Shown: positions 9,026 to 18,409 of the stretch, one piece after another
How positions within the stretch are numbered: position 1 is the stretch's first letter
How the letters are laid out: each line of letters begins with the position of its first letter
Assembly (NCBI GenBank): GCA_002375695.1
Contig: DFMO01000011.1
Coordinates: 330,028 to 394,027, forward strand
Source of the DNA: Flavobacteriaceae bacterium UBA3591
GTDB lineage: Bacteria; Bacteroidota; Bacteroidia; Flavobacteriales; Flavobacteriaceae
DNA length: 64,000 nt
Direction of reading: 5' to 3'
Program-made: the position numbers and the translations under genes
The notes under the pieces: model-generated
Seen by the model: the letters and a program-made list of their open reading frames with translations, nothing else
The model's database searches: none
What the model was told of the DNA's origin: nothing

Positions 9026-10435
9026 ATGAAAAAATTCCTACCTATTTTAACATTATTATTTAGTGCAACTTTAATGGCTCAAACCCCTTGTGAAAACGGC
9101 ATGGCGGGACAATTTCCGTGTAATGGTTTAGACCTTCAATCTCGAATTAGCCTTGCCGAATTTAACGCAAATAAAGGAAATGACTCTTGGGGATGGACAG
9201 ACCCACAAGATGGCCGTGAATATGCAATTATGGGTTTAGGCAACGGTACAGCTTTCGTCGATATTACAGACCCCATAAATCCTGAATATTTAGGAAAACT
9301 ACCTACTCATACTAGTAGTAGTACTTGGAGAGATATTAAAGTATACAACAATCACGCCTTTATTGTGAGTGAAGCAAACGGCCATGGAATGCAAGTTTTT
9401 GATTTAACGCGTTTACGCAATGTTGCTAATGCCCCCGAAACTTTTAACGCAGATGCTCATTACAACGGTTTTGGTAACGCACACAACATTGTCATCAACG
9501 AAGAAACAGGTTTTGCCTATGCTGTAGGAACCGGTACTTTTAACGGGGGACCACACTTTGTAAATATTCAAGACCCCGTAAATCCTATTGGTGCAGGTGG
9601 TTTTGGTGGCGACTTTTATTGCCACGATGCCCAAGTTGTAATTTACGATGGCCCAGATACAGATTATACAGGTCGCGAAATATTTTTTGGAAGTAACGAA
9701 GACCGAATTTCAATAGTAGATGTTACCGATAAAAACAATCCTATCGGAATTTCAGTGGGTTTTTACGGAAGTGTAGACTACACACACCAAGGATGGCTAA
9801 CCGAAGACAAACGCTACTTTATTATTGGCGACGAGCTAGATGAAGCTAATTACGGTTTTAACACCCGAACAATTATTTTCGATTTACAAGATTTAGATAA
9901 CCCAGTAGTACATTTTGAATACGAAGCCGATGTAGCTGCAATCGACCACAATGGATACGTGCTTGGAGATCAATTTTATCTTTCGAGCTACAGAGCAGGT
10001 TTAAGAGTATTTGATATAAGCGATATTGAAAATAGAAATATGACCGAAACTAAATTTTTTGACACCTACCCTACAAGCAATTCGGCACGTTTTGACGGAG
10101 CTTGGAGTGTGTACCCATATTTTGAAAGCGGAAATATTATTATTAGCGATATTGATAGAGGCCTTTTTATTGTAAGAGACCCATTATTAAGTGTAAACGA
10201 AAACAACCTAATTACTTTTGCAGTTACTCCTAACCCTGCCGAAGATATTGTGAATATTTCTTCAAAAGAAACTCCTTTACAAACAATTGAAATTTATAAT
10301 GTTCTAGGTCAAAAAATAATTAACTTAAATTTTTCAAATAGTTTTTCTGAAAATTTAGATGTTTCAAAATTACAGCCAGGAACATATATTTTAAAAATTA
10401 ACAACACTACAACAAAGCATTTGTTAGTTAAATAA
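9026..10435 (+). CDS. Choice-of-anchor B family protein, T9SS type A cargo
   Basis: This is a secreted 469-aa protein. A signal peptide (KKFLPILTLLFSATLMAQ) is followed by a beta-propeller-like region of LVIVD-type repeats such as GTAFVDITDPINPEYLGKLP, HFVNIQDPVNPIG and ISIVDVTDKNNP, the layout of the choice-of-anchor B family. Several His/Asp-rich segments (GNAHNIVIN, YCHDAQVV, HQGWLTED) could bind metal. The C-terminal 75 residues form a T9SS type A sorting domain: VTPNPAEDIVNIS, IEIYNVLGQKI, LQPGTYILKI and a basic end. It should be exported by T9SS and anchored to the surface. It is first gene of a cluster that ends in an MbnP/MbnH-like pair. Confidence 0.88.
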   Translation: MKKFLPILTLLFSATLMAQTPCENGMAGQFPCNGLDLQSRISLAEFNANKGNDSWGWTDPQDGREYAIMGLGNGTAFVDITDPINPEYLGKLPTHTSSSTWRDIKVYNNHAFIVSEANGHGMQVFDLTRLRNVANAPETFNADAHYNGFGNAHNIVINEETGFAYAVGTGTFNGGPHFVNIQDPVNPIGAGGFGGDFYCHDAQVVIYDGPDTDYTGREIFFGSNEDRISIVDVTDKNNPIGISVGFYGSVDYTHQGWLTEDKRYFIIGDELDEANYGFNTRTIIFDLQDLDNPVVHFEYEADVAAIDHNGYVLGDQFYLSSYRAGLRVFDISDIENRNMTETKFFDTYPTSNSARFDGAWSVYPYFESGNIIISDIDRGLFIVRDPLLSVNENNLITFAVTPNPAEDIVNISSKETPLQTIEIYNVLGQKIINLNFSNSFSENLDVSKLQPGTYILKINNTTTKHLLVK

Positions 10436-10455
10436 TCAAATTTTATCCCCCAACT

Positions 10456-11814
10456 ATGTTCAACTTTAAATCGGTTTTGTTTAAAGTAAATTTTATATAC
10501 CTCATAATTCTATGTACGCTAATTTCCTGCGGAAAAGATGATGGCCCACAAGCTGTTATCGAGCCCGAAATTAATGCCGAAGTAGAACTAGTAAAAACCT
10601 TTGGCGGAAGCGGTATAGACGAAGCCGTATCAGTAGTAGAAGCTGCAGATGGCAACTATCTAATTTTGGGTACAACCCGCAGTTCCGATGGCGATATAAC
10701 AGATAGGTCTGGAAATGATAGCGATTTTTGGTTGTTAAAAGTAACGAAAGAAGGAGAAAAAATTTGGAGCAAAACTTATGGAGGCAGCGACGACGAAAGC
10801 GCCGCCCGAATTACAAAAACCAATGATGGTGGTTTTCTATTAAGTGGCTACACAACAAGTAACGATGGCGACATATCTCAAAACGCTGGCTTCCAAGATT
10901 ACTGGATTGTAAAAATAGATGCTGGTGGTGCTATTGTATGGGAAAAAACATATGGTTTTTCTGGTAGCGATCAAGCTTTTAAAGCATTTCAAACTTCAGA
11001 TGGAGGTTATTTTATTACTGGATATTTTGATGTTTCGGCTAGTGGTGGTGCCGGAAATGACGCCAATCGCGGGGTACTGCACGGCGTAGGCGAATATTGG
11101 GGAATAAAACTCCATCCAGATGGCTCTACCCAGTGGCGACGATATTTTGGCGGAAGCAATAACGACCGTAGTTACGACGCTCTTGAAACTGCCGACGGAG
11201 GTTTTTTAATGACCGGAACTTCAGAAAGTGAAGACTTTGATAAAACCGATTATAAAGGCAGTTATGATTATTGGGCTGTTAGAATTTCTGCAAATGGAGA
11301 TTTACTGTGGACTAAATCTTTTGGCGGCGATGAAATAGACAATTCATACGCAGCAGTTAAAACACAAGATGGCAATTATATCATGGTTGGCGACTCACGC
11401 AGTAACGATCAGGATGTTACTTCACCCCGTGGTAATGCCGATGCTTGGCTAGTAAAGTTTAACGATAACGGCGAAAAAATATGGCAAAAATCGTACGGTG
11501 GTAGCCAGTTTGATACGGCTCACTCTATAATTCAACGCAGCAATGGCGATTTTATATTAAGCGGTCATAGCCGCAGCGCAGACGGCGATCTTCAATCCAA
11601 CAACGGTTTAAACGATGTTTGGGTGTTAATTTTAGATAGCCAAGGCAACTTAAAGCACCAAAACAGCATTGGAGGTTCAAACATCGATTTTGCTTCTGAA
11701 GCGATTGAAACTTCAGACAACAAAATACTGGTTGTCGGCAATACAGAAAGCAGTGATTTTGATATTCCTTTAAATAAAGGGGCAAAAGACTTTTTGATGA
11801 TTAAGTTGAAATAA
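10456..11814 (+). CDS. Beta-propeller-like repeat lipoprotein
   Basis: This is a 452-aa lipoprotein. The signal ends in a lipobox (LCTLISC) with Cys25 as the lipidated residue. The mature part consists of about six repeats of roughly 60 aa, each with a phrase like T-x-DGGFLLSGYTTSNDGDIS, then D-x-W-x-x-K and W-x-K-x-YGGS. These resemble Kelch/SBBP-type propeller blades with conserved DG and GD turns that could bind calcium. It starts 20 bp after the T9SS cargo gene and precedes the MbnP-like gene, so co-transcription is likely. No enzymatic motif was found. A scaffold or binding role at the cell surface is an inference. Confidence 0.8.
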   Translation: MFNFKSVLFKVNFIYLIILCTLISCGKDDGPQAVIEPEINAEVELVKTFGGSGIDEAVSVVEAADGNYLILGTTRSSDGDITDRSGNDSDFWLLKVTKEGEKIWSKTYGGSDDESAARITKTNDGGFLLSGYTTSNDGDISQNAGFQDYWIVKIDAGGAIVWEKTYGFSGSDQAFKAFQTSDGGYFITGYFDVSASGGAGNDANRGVLHGVGEYWGIKLHPDGSTQWRRYFGGSNNDRSYDALETADGGFLMTGTSESEDFDKTDYKGSYDYWAVRISANGDLLWTKSFGGDEIDNSYAAVKTQDGNYIMVGDSRSNDQDVTSPRGNADAWLVKFNDNGEKIWQKSYGGSQFDTAHSIIQRSNGDFILSGHSRSADGDLQSNNGLNDVWVLILDSQGNLKHQNSIGGSNIDFASEAIETSDNKILVVGNTESSDFDIPLNKGAKDFLMIKLK

Positions 11815-11842
11815 ACACCGCTGCAACAGCGTTTTATATATT

Positions 11843-12679
11843 ATGAAACAAATTACAATCCTTTTTATATTTATCCTCACAATTGTTGGCTGTAGTAATA
11901 ACGACGAGCCAGAAACCGAAATTGTAGGCTGTACAGATCCCACTGCTTTAAATTACAATCCCGCCGCAAATACAGACGATGGCTCTTGTACCTACGAAAA
12001 AAACATTACAATTTCATTTACGCAAAATTGGGATGGCAATGAAATTTCGGCAGCCGACCTTAACACAACCGAATTTGTAAACGAAGCTGGAAACCTTTTG
12101 ACGATTGCTCGGTTGCGTTACTTAATCTCTCGTATTGCTTTAAAAAAAGATGACGGTAGTACTATTAATTTTGAAGAATACAATTTGGTCGACCTTTCAA
12201 ATAACGACAGCCGCACACTAACCCTTTCAACGCCTGTAACTACGGGCGAGTATACCGGCATTAGCTTTATTTACGGTTTTTCCGAAGAAGATAATATTAG
12301 TGGCGAATATCGCGATTTAAACGACGCAGACTGGAATTGGCCAACAATGCTCGGCGGCGGGTATCACTTTTTGCAACTCGATGGCACGTTTAACGATTCC
12401 AATGGCAACATACAACCCTACAATTTTCACAATGGTACGGCACGTGTAAGCGACGGTATTTTTGAACAAAATTTTATCGCTTTCGATTTTGATGTAGATT
12501 TTACAATTTCAGATAATGCTACCATTGAAATTAATATGAATATTTCAGAATGGTTTAAAAATCCACTTACTTGGGATTTAAACGATCGAAGCACCGATTT
12601 AATGATGAATTACGACGCTCAAAAGGATATGCAGCGCAATGGCAAATCTGTTTTTAGCGTAGGAGAAATTTTACAATAG
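11843..12679 (+). CDS. MbnP family lipoprotein (copper-protein-associated)
   Basis: This is a 278-aa lipoprotein with lipobox TIVGC (Cys17). A short Cys-containing module (GCTDPTALNYNPAANTDDGSC) common in Bacteroidota secreted proteins comes first, then an MbnP-like domain from about residue 53 (ITISFTQNWDGNEI). Tryptophans typical of the family occur in FTQNWDG, DADWNWPTM and TWDLNDRS. In methanotrophs MbnP is the partner of the di-heme enzyme MbnH, which oxidises an MbnP tryptophan to kynurenine, giving a copper site. Whether that applies here is inference. Its immediate neighbour is a MbnH-like di-heme protein 4 bp downstream, which supports the assignment. Confidence 0.82.
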   Translation: MKQITILFIFILTIVGCSNNDEPETEIVGCTDPTALNYNPAANTDDGSCTYEKNITISFTQNWDGNEISAADLNTTEFVNEAGNLLTIARLRYLISRIALKKDDGSTINFEEYNLVDLSNNDSRTLTLSTPVTTGEYTGISFIYGFSEEDNISGEYRDLNDADWNWPTMLGGGYHFLQLDGTFNDSNGNIQPYNFHNGTARVSDGIFEQNFIAFDFDVDFTISDNATIEINMNISEWFKNPLTWDLNDRSTDLMMNYDAQKDMQRNGKSVFSVGEILQ

Positions 12680-12683
12680 CCAA

Positions 12684-13787
12684 ATGATGAGTTGGAGAAA
12701 ATACACCATTAAATTTGCCCTGACGTTTTGCGTATTGGGTGGTTTATTTGCGTGTTCTTCAAACGATTCTGAAATTTTAGAACCCGAAGAAGTTTATACC
12801 CCAACGCCCAAACCCCTCGATGTTCCGCCTATTTTGGAGCGATTATTACCGCCGCCATCTGTACCCGTAGATAACCCACAAACGGTGGAAGGAATTGCTC
12901 TTGGGAAAAAATTATTTTTTGATCCAATTCTCTCTGGTGATGGCACACAATCTTGCGCCTCTTGCCATAAACCCGATAACGGATTTACAGATAACAACCG
13001 TTTTAGCACCGGTATAGACGGTATTGAAGGCACGAGAAATTCAATGCCAATTTTTAATTTGGCTTGGAATAGAGACAACAAGTTTTTTTGGGACGGCCGC
13101 GCCACAAGTTTAGAAATACAGGCTTTAGAACCTGTAACTAATCCCGTCGAAATGCACAACAGCTGGGAAAATGCCATTAGCAGTCTTCAAAATCACCCGC
13201 AATATCCAACGCTTTATCAGGAAGCTTTTGGCACAAAGACCATTACAAAAGAACTCACAGCAAAAGCAATTGCTCAATTTGAAAGAACACTCATTTCGGC
13301 CAATTCGCCTTTTGATAAATATTTATTAGGCGAAGGTACACTTACCGAACAAGAACTTAGAGGGTTCCAAATTTTTATGGACGAATCTCGCGGCGATTGT
13401 TTTCACTGTCACGGTAATGACAACAGTCCGCTGTGGACCGACAATAAATTTCACAACAATGGATTGGACGCTATTATTACCGACAAAGGTTTGGGTAATG
13501 TAACGGGCGATCCCAATCACGATGGCCTATTTAAATCGCCATCACTTCGCAACCTGGCGTATACCGCTCCATATATGCACGATGGGCGTTTTGAAACTTT
13601 AGATGAGGTTATAAACCATTATAGTGAAGGTTTAGTTTATTCTAGAACGATAGACCCGCTTATGAAAGCTGTATCTCGCGGTGGTGTGCAACTATCGCCT
13701 TCAGAAAAAGCCGACTTAAAAGCATTTCTTTTGTCGCTTTCAGATCCATCTTTTATCGCTAATCCCGACTTTCAAAACATAAATTAA
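12684..13787 (+). CDS. Di-heme cytochrome c peroxidase/MauG-type protein (MbnH-like)
   Basis: This is a 367-aa periplasmic or outer-membrane lipoprotein with lipobox GGLFAC (Cys24) and two c-type heme motifs, CASCH at 91-95 and CFHCH at 239-243, as in bacterial cytochrome c peroxidases and MauG/MbnH proteins. Other family marks are LGKKLFFDP, FTDNNRFSTG, RNSMPIFNLAWN, FFWDGRA, KSPSLRNLAYTAPYMHDGRF and LKAFLLSL. The gene follows the MbnP-like gene by 4 bp, so a post-translational Trp-oxidation partnership is more likely than plain peroxide removal; this is inference. It could still be a peroxidase. It ends the cluster. Confidence 0.88.
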   Translation: MMSWRKYTIKFALTFCVLGGLFACSSNDSEILEPEEVYTPTPKPLDVPPILERLLPPPSVPVDNPQTVEGIALGKKLFFDPILSGDGTQSCASCHKPDNGFTDNNRFSTGIDGIEGTRNSMPIFNLAWNRDNKFFWDGRATSLEIQALEPVTNPVEMHNSWENAISSLQNHPQYPTLYQEAFGTKTITKELTAKAIAQFERTLISANSPFDKYLLGEGTLTEQELRGFQIFMDESRGDCFHCHGNDNSPLWTDNKFHNNGLDAIITDKGLGNVTGDPNHDGLFKSPSLRNLAYTAPYMHDGRFETLDEVINHYSEGLVYSRTIDPLMKAVSRGGVQLSPSEKADLKAFLLSLSDPSFIANPDFQNIN

Positions 13788-13905
13788 ATTCAGCTTTTAG
13801 TTGAATTATTTCAGATATAAAATAATACTATTTCAGTATCATTTTTTACTATAACTCCATAGGTTTAATTTCGCGCTTCGGTATGGTTAAACGTCCGAAT
13901 TGATG

Positions 13906-13913
13906 TATATTTG
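13906..13913 (+). promoter_or_regulatory. Probable -7 box of the suf operon promoter
   Basis: TATATTTG matches TAnnTTTG exactly and lies 26 bp before the ATG at 13940. No clear TTG -33 element was found (GGTTAAAC sits near the expected place), so the promoter may be activator-dependent; that is speculation. Confidence 0.45.
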
Positions 13914-13939
13914 CGGTCTAATTTAGAATTAATCTATAT

Positions 13940-14269
13940 ATGATTAAAGTAAGTGAAACTGCAAAAACTAAAATTGCCCAATTAATGGCCGAAGAAGGCT
14001 TTAATATTGGTAGCGATTACGTGCGCGTGGGAGTAAAAAGTGGCGGCTGTTCGGGCCTTAGCTACGAGTTAAAATTTGATCATACCATAGGCGAAAATGA
14101 CAAGCTGGTAGAAGACGATCAAGTAAAAATAGCTGTTGACAAACAAAGCTTTTTATATTTAGTAGGCACCACCTTAGAATACAGCGGTGGTCTTAACGGA
14201 AAAGGATTTGTATTTAATAATCCAAACGCCAACAGAACTTGTGGCTGCGGAGAATCTTTTTCACTATAA
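13940..14269 (+). CDS. A-type iron-sulfur carrier protein (SufA/ErpA family)
   Basis: This is a 109-aa HesB/IscA-type carrier that receives Fe-S clusters from the SufBCD scaffold and hands them to apo-proteins. The three invariant cysteines are present: Cys37 in KSGGCSGLSYEL, and Cys101 and Cys103 in the C-terminal RTCGCGESFSL. The hallmark GLNGKGFVFNNPNA precedes them. It is first gene of the suf operon, 13 bp before sufB. Whether it is functionally SufA or ErpA cannot be decided from sequence. Confidence 0.93.
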   Translation: MIKVSETAKTKIAQLMAEEGFNIGSDYVRVGVKSGGCSGLSYELKFDHTIGENDKLVEDDQVKIAVDKQSFLYLVGTTLEYSGGLNGKGFVFNNPNANRTCGCGESFSL

Positions 14270-14282
14270 AAATTAATTGAAG

Positions 14283-15731
14283 ATGAGTAAGTATACTGAA
14301 GACGACTTAAAAAAAGAATTAGAAACTAAAGAATACGAATACGGTTTTTATACTGATATAGAATCTGATACCTTTCCTAATGGATTGAATGAAGATGTAG
14401 TTCGTGCTATTTCTAAAAAGAAAGAAGAACCCGAGTGGATGACCGAATGGCGCTTAGAAGCTTTTCGAGTTTGGCAAGAAATGGAAGAACCAGATTGGGC
14501 AAACGTAAATTACGAAAAACCTAATTTTCAAAATATTTCTTATTACTCTGCCCCAAACAAAAAGCCAAAATACAACAGTTTGGACGAGGTAGACCCAGAG
14601 CTTTTAGACACTTTTAAAAGATTGGGAATTTCTATCGATGAACAAAAAAAACTAGCTGGGGTAGCCGTAGATATTGTAATGGACTCGGTATCTGTGGCAA
14701 CCACGTTTAAAAAGACCCTTAATGAAAAAGGGATAATTTTTTGTCCAATCTCTGAGGCTATTAGAGAACACCCCGAGTTGGTTAAAAAATACCTGGGAAC
14801 CGTAGTGCCCCAACGCGACAATTTTTACGCGGCACTAAATAGCGCAGTGTTTAGCGATGGTTCGTTTTGCTATATTCCAAAAGGCGTTCGTTGCCCAATG
14901 GAACTATCTACCTATTTTAGAATTAACCAAGCCGGAACAGGACAGTTTGAAAGAACACTTGTTATTGCAGACGAGGGTAGTTATGTAAGTTATTTGGAAG
15001 GTTGTACGGCTCCAAGTCGTGATGAAAACCAATTACACGCAGCGGTAGTAGAATTAATTGCGTTAGACGACGCCGAGATAAAATATTCGACCGTTCAAAA
15101 CTGGTATCCGGGTGATAAAGAAGGAAAGGGAGGCGTTTATAATTTTGTTACCAAAAGAGGTATTTGTGAGAAAAATGCTAAAATTTCTTGGACGCAAGTA
15201 GAAACAGGAAGTGCTGTAACCTGGAAATATCCAAGCTGCATCTTAAAAGGCGATAATTCAATAGGTGAATTTTATTCAATTGCTGTTACCAATGATTTTC
15301 AGCAGGCAGATACGGGAACTAAAATGATTCACCTAGGAAAAAACACCCGAAGTACTATTATTTCGAAAGGTATTTCTGCCGGCCAATCACAAAACAGTTA
15401 TCGCGGATTGGTAAAAATTATGCCCAATGCCGATAACGCTCGAAATTTCTCGCAGTGCGATTCGCTTTTAATGGGTAATAATTGTGGTGCGCACACCTTC
15501 CCATATATTGAAGCAAAAAACAAATCGGCACAAATTGAACACGAGGCTACAACAAGTAAAATTGGGGAAGATCAAATTTTCTATTGTAACCAACGCGGTA
15601 TCGATACCGAAAAAGCAATTGCTTTAATAGTAAATGGTTTTAGTAAAGAAGTATTAAACAAGCTCCCTATGGAATTTGCCGTAGAAGCTCAAAAATTATT
15701 AGAAATAAGTTTAGAAGGATCTGTGGGTTAA
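14283..15731 (+). CDS. sufB: Fe-S cluster scaffold protein SufB
   Basis: SufB is the core scaffold of the SufBC2D complex, on which new Fe-S clusters are assembled. The protein is 482 aa from ATG 14283 (MSKYTEDDLKKELE). A TTG two codons earlier is in frame but less likely. It has the beta-helix core with family segments RDNFYAALNSAVFSDGSF, IPKGVRCPMELSTYFRIN, LEGCTAPSRDENQLHAAVVEL, KGGVYNFVTKRG and KSAQIEHEATTSKIGEDQIFY. The C-terminal NGFSKEVLNKLPMEFAVEA helices contact SufC. It is second in the suf operon. Confidence 0.97.
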   Translation: MSKYTEDDLKKELETKEYEYGFYTDIESDTFPNGLNEDVVRAISKKKEEPEWMTEWRLEAFRVWQEMEEPDWANVNYEKPNFQNISYYSAPNKKPKYNSLDEVDPELLDTFKRLGISIDEQKKLAGVAVDIVMDSVSVATTFKKTLNEKGIIFCPISEAIREHPELVKKYLGTVVPQRDNFYAALNSAVFSDGSFCYIPKGVRCPMELSTYFRINQAGTGQFERTLVIADEGSYVSYLEGCTAPSRDENQLHAAVVELIALDDAEIKYSTVQNWYPGDKEGKGGVYNFVTKRGICEKNAKISWTQVETGSAVTWKYPSCILKGDNSIGEFYSIAVTNDFQQADTGTKMIHLGKNTRSTIISKGISAGQSQNSYRGLVKIMPNADNARNFSQCDSLLMGNNCGAHTFPYIEAKNKSAQIEHEATTSKIGEDQIFYCNQRGIDTEKAIALIVNGFSKEVLNKLPMEFAVEAQKLLEISLEGSVG

Positions 15732-15788
15732 TTACAGCCAATAGGATTGCATTTTTATTAATTTAATCATCAAACCAATATTATTATT

Positions 15789-16208
15789 ATGAAAAAGATC
15801 ATTTTAATGCTAACGCTTTCAATAGCAATTTTTTCTTGTAAAAATCCGGAAGAAAAAATTAATGATACAGACCAAAATAATACCACCGAAGAAACCGCAA
15901 AAGCAGAAAATGTAAAATCTTATAAAGGAGATTATATAGACAGCAATGGGGCTTTGGTACTTATGGGCACAGATTTTATCTACGGCGTAAAACGCAACGA
16001 TGTTTCAGAACAACTTTCAAAAAGAGTTGCCTCTGTTAAACAAAACGATTACGATATGGTAAATGTAGTTGTACGTGGCGTGGTTTCTAAAAACCAAGAT
16101 AAAGAAAGCGAATGGGAAGAGATTATAACTATAAATGAAATTGTAAGGGTAAGTGATGCCCCTTCCGAAGCAGATATAAAATTTGAAGAATCAGCAAAGA
16201 ATAAATAA
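15789..16208 (+). CDS. Small lipoprotein inside the suf operon
   Basis: This is a 139-aa predicted lipoprotein, with signal MKKIILMLTLSIAIFSC and Cys17 as the lipidated residue. A charged, Asn/Glu/Thr-rich spacer follows, then a domain beginning YKGDYIDSNGALVLMGTDFIYGV and ending in EWEEIITINEIVRVSDAPSEADIKF. No family was recognised. It lies between sufB and sufC, and its stop codon is one base before the sufC ATG, so the two are probably translationally coupled. An envelope lipoprotein inside a cytosolic assembly operon is unexpected. A role in iron or redox sensing would be speculation. Confidence 0.78.
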   Translation: MKKIILMLTLSIAIFSCKNPEEKINDTDQNNTTEETAKAENVKSYKGDYIDSNGALVLMGTDFIYGVKRNDVSEQLSKRVASVKQNDYDMVNVVVRGVVSKNQDKESEWEEIITINEIVRVSDAPSEADIKFEESAKNK

Positions 16209-16209
16209 T

Positions 16210-16959
16210 ATGTTAAAAATAAAAGATTTACACGCGGGATTAGAAGGAAAGGATATACTACAAGGTATAAACTTAGATGTTAAAGCTGGCGAAGTACACG
16301 CAATAATGGGCCCTAACGGTTCTGGAAAAAGTACTTTGGCTTCCGTTGTGGCAGGAAAGGAAGAATTTGATATTACAAAAGGTGAAATCGATTTTAATGA
16401 TGAAGATATTACCGAAATGGATCCTGAAGAAAGAGCACATAAAGGTATCTTTTTATCATTTCAATACCCAGTTGAAATACCTGGGGTTTCGGTTACCAAT
16501 TTCATTAAAACAGCAATTAACGAAACGCGCAAATCGCAAGGACTTGAAGATATGCCAGCTTCTGAAATGCTAAAAATGATTAAAGACAAAGCCGCAATGT
16601 TAGAAATTGACAGAAAATTTCTTTCTCGTTCGCTAAACGAAGGATTTTCGGGAGGTGAGAAAAAGCGAAATGAAATCTTTCAAATGGCAATGTTAGAGCC
16701 AAAATTAGCCATCCTCGACGAAACAGATTCGGGATTAGACATCGACGCTTTAAAAGTTGTCGCTAATGGCGTAAATAAGTTAAAGAGCGAAGACAATGCA
16801 GTACTCCTTATTACGCACTACCAGCGCCTATTAGATTATATAGTACCAGACTATGTGCACGTGCTTATGGACGGGAAAATTGTAAAATCTGGCACTAAAG
16901 AATTAGCTTACGAGCTAGAAGAAAAAGGATACGATTGGATTAAAGAAGAAATGGTATAA
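16210..16959 (+). CDS. sufC: Fe-S assembly ATPase SufC
   Basis: SufC is the ABC-type ATPase of the SufBC2D complex; ATP hydrolysis drives the conformational changes that load the scaffold. The protein is 249 aa from ATG 16210 (MLKIKDLHAGLEGKDIL). It shows Walker A GPNGSGKST, a Q-loop (LSFQYPVEIPG), the ABC signature as FSGGEKKRNEI, Walker B LAILDETDSGLD and the switch His in LLITHYQRLL. The frame extends 9 codons upstream into the lipoprotein gene, but the ATG directly after that gene's stop codon is the better start. Confidence 0.97.
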   Translation: MLKIKDLHAGLEGKDILQGINLDVKAGEVHAIMGPNGSGKSTLASVVAGKEEFDITKGEIDFNDEDITEMDPEERAHKGIFLSFQYPVEIPGVSVTNFIKTAINETRKSQGLEDMPASEMLKMIKDKAAMLEIDRKFLSRSLNEGFSGGEKKRNEIFQMAMLEPKLAILDETDSGLDIDALKVVANGVNKLKSEDNAVLLITHYQRLLDYIVPDYVHVLMDGKIVKSGTKELAYELEEKGYDWIKEEMV

Positions 16960-17014
16960 ACACCCCCCTTCTACTTTAACAACAATAATCCTAAACTTGA
17001 AATAAGAATTCATT

Positions 17015-18328
17015 ATGAGTTTTAAAGACAAATTATTATCATCATATATCGCACTCGAAGACTATTTAGAATTCGATTCGCCTTTGCATGATATACGCAA
17101 TGAAGCAATAAAGAATTTTGAGGAAAAAGGTTTTCCTACAAAAAAAGACGAAGCGTGGAAATATACATCGCTTAAAAGTTTACTTAAACCAGACTATAGC
17201 GTATATTCTAATAAAGAAAGGAATGTTGAATTAAAAAACGTTCGCAAGTACTTTTTACACGAAATAGACACTTACAAATTGGTATTTGTAGACGGCGTGT
17301 ACAGCTCATTTCTTTCTGAAACTACGCACGATACATTAGATGTTTGTTTAATGTCGGCTGCGCTTAACAAAAGTAAATATAAGCCAGTTATTGAAGCCTA
17401 CTTCAATAAAACTGCAAAAAGCGATAGTTTAACGTCGCTTAACACGGCTTTTACAAAAGAAGGGGCGTATATTCATATTCCCGCCCATAAAGAGGTTGAA
17501 AAGCCTATCGAGATTATTAACTTCTCTACCGGAAATGAAGACGCTATTTTCTTACAACCGCGTAACTTAATTGTTGTGGGTGAAAACGCTCACGTTCAAA
17601 TTATTGAAAGACACCAAAGTCTTTCTAATAATGAAGTATTAACCAACTCGGTGACCGAAATCTTTGCTGAAAAACGCGCCTATGTTGATTATTACAAAAT
17701 TCAAAACGATGTTTCAACAGCTTCGTTAATTGACAATACGTATATTTCGCAACAACGCGATACCGTATGCCGTGTGCACACTTTTTCTTTTGGTGGAAAG
17801 TTAGTTCGAAACAACCTCAACTATTTCCAACACGGAGAACACACAGATTCAACATTAAAAGGAATTACCATTCTTGAAGGCAAACAACACGTTGATCACA
17901 ATACCTTAGTGCACCATACCGCACCAAATTGCGAAAGTCACCAAGATTATAAAGGTTTATTTGCCGAAGCATCTATAGGTGTGTTTAACGGAAAAATTGT
18001 TGTTGAAAAAGACGCTCAAAAAATTGATGCTTTTCAACAAAACAACAATATTTTAATAGATGATAAAGCCACAATTAATGCCAAGCCGCAATTAGAAATT
18101 TTTGCCGACGATGTTAAGTGTTCGCACGGTTGTACCATTGGGCAGTTTGACGAAGAAGCATTGTTTTACCTTCGCAGTCGCGGAATTGGCCTAAAAGAAT
18201 CGCGCGCTTTATTAATGTATGCTTTTGCCAATACAGTTTTAGAAAGTGTAAAAATACCCGAACTTAAAACACGTATTAACAAGCTTATCGCAAATAAGAT
18301 TGGTGTAAGCTTAGGCTTCGAATTGTAA
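17015..18328 (+). CDS. sufD: Fe-S cluster assembly protein SufD
   Basis: SufD is the SufB paralogue in the SufBC2D complex and is needed for iron acquisition. The protein is 437 aa. The N-terminal helical part contains GFPTKKDEAWKYTSLKSLL, a family hallmark. The beta-helix core carries HQSLSNNEVLTNSVTEIF, HTFSFGGKLVRNNLNYFQHGEHTDSTLKG and HHTAPNCESHQDYKGLF. The C-terminal segment VKCSHGCTIGQFDEEALFYLRSRGI is the signature that includes the conserved Cys and His facing SufB. It follows sufC by 55 bp and precedes sufS. Confidence 0.97.
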   Translation: MSFKDKLLSSYIALEDYLEFDSPLHDIRNEAIKNFEEKGFPTKKDEAWKYTSLKSLLKPDYSVYSNKERNVELKNVRKYFLHEIDTYKLVFVDGVYSSFLSETTHDTLDVCLMSAALNKSKYKPVIEAYFNKTAKSDSLTSLNTAFTKEGAYIHIPAHKEVEKPIEIINFSTGNEDAIFLQPRNLIVVGENAHVQIIERHQSLSNNEVLTNSVTEIFAEKRAYVDYYKIQNDVSTASLIDNTYISQQRDTVCRVHTFSFGGKLVRNNLNYFQHGEHTDSTLKGITILEGKQHVDHNTLVHHTAPNCESHQDYKGLFAEASIGVFNGKIVVEKDAQKIDAFQQNNNILIDDKATINAKPQLEIFADDVKCSHGCTIGQFDEEALFYLRSRGIGLKESRALLMYAFANTVLESVKIPELKTRINKLIANKIGVSLGFEL

Positions 18329-18409
18329 AATTTTTTCGCAAATAATTGTCTTTTTCTTTAAAGTTTCAGTTTAAAGAAATTGCAGTTATTAATTTTTAAA
18401 TACTTTAAA

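Noticed and set aside
9100..9110. tRNA or rRNA genes
   Set aside because: No cloverleaf-like or rRNA-like stretch was recognised anywhere in the window; the position given is a placeholder.
12794..13177. 127-codon minus-strand frame inside the di-heme protein gene
   Set aside because: Shadow of the real gene, which has both CxxCH motifs on the plus strand.
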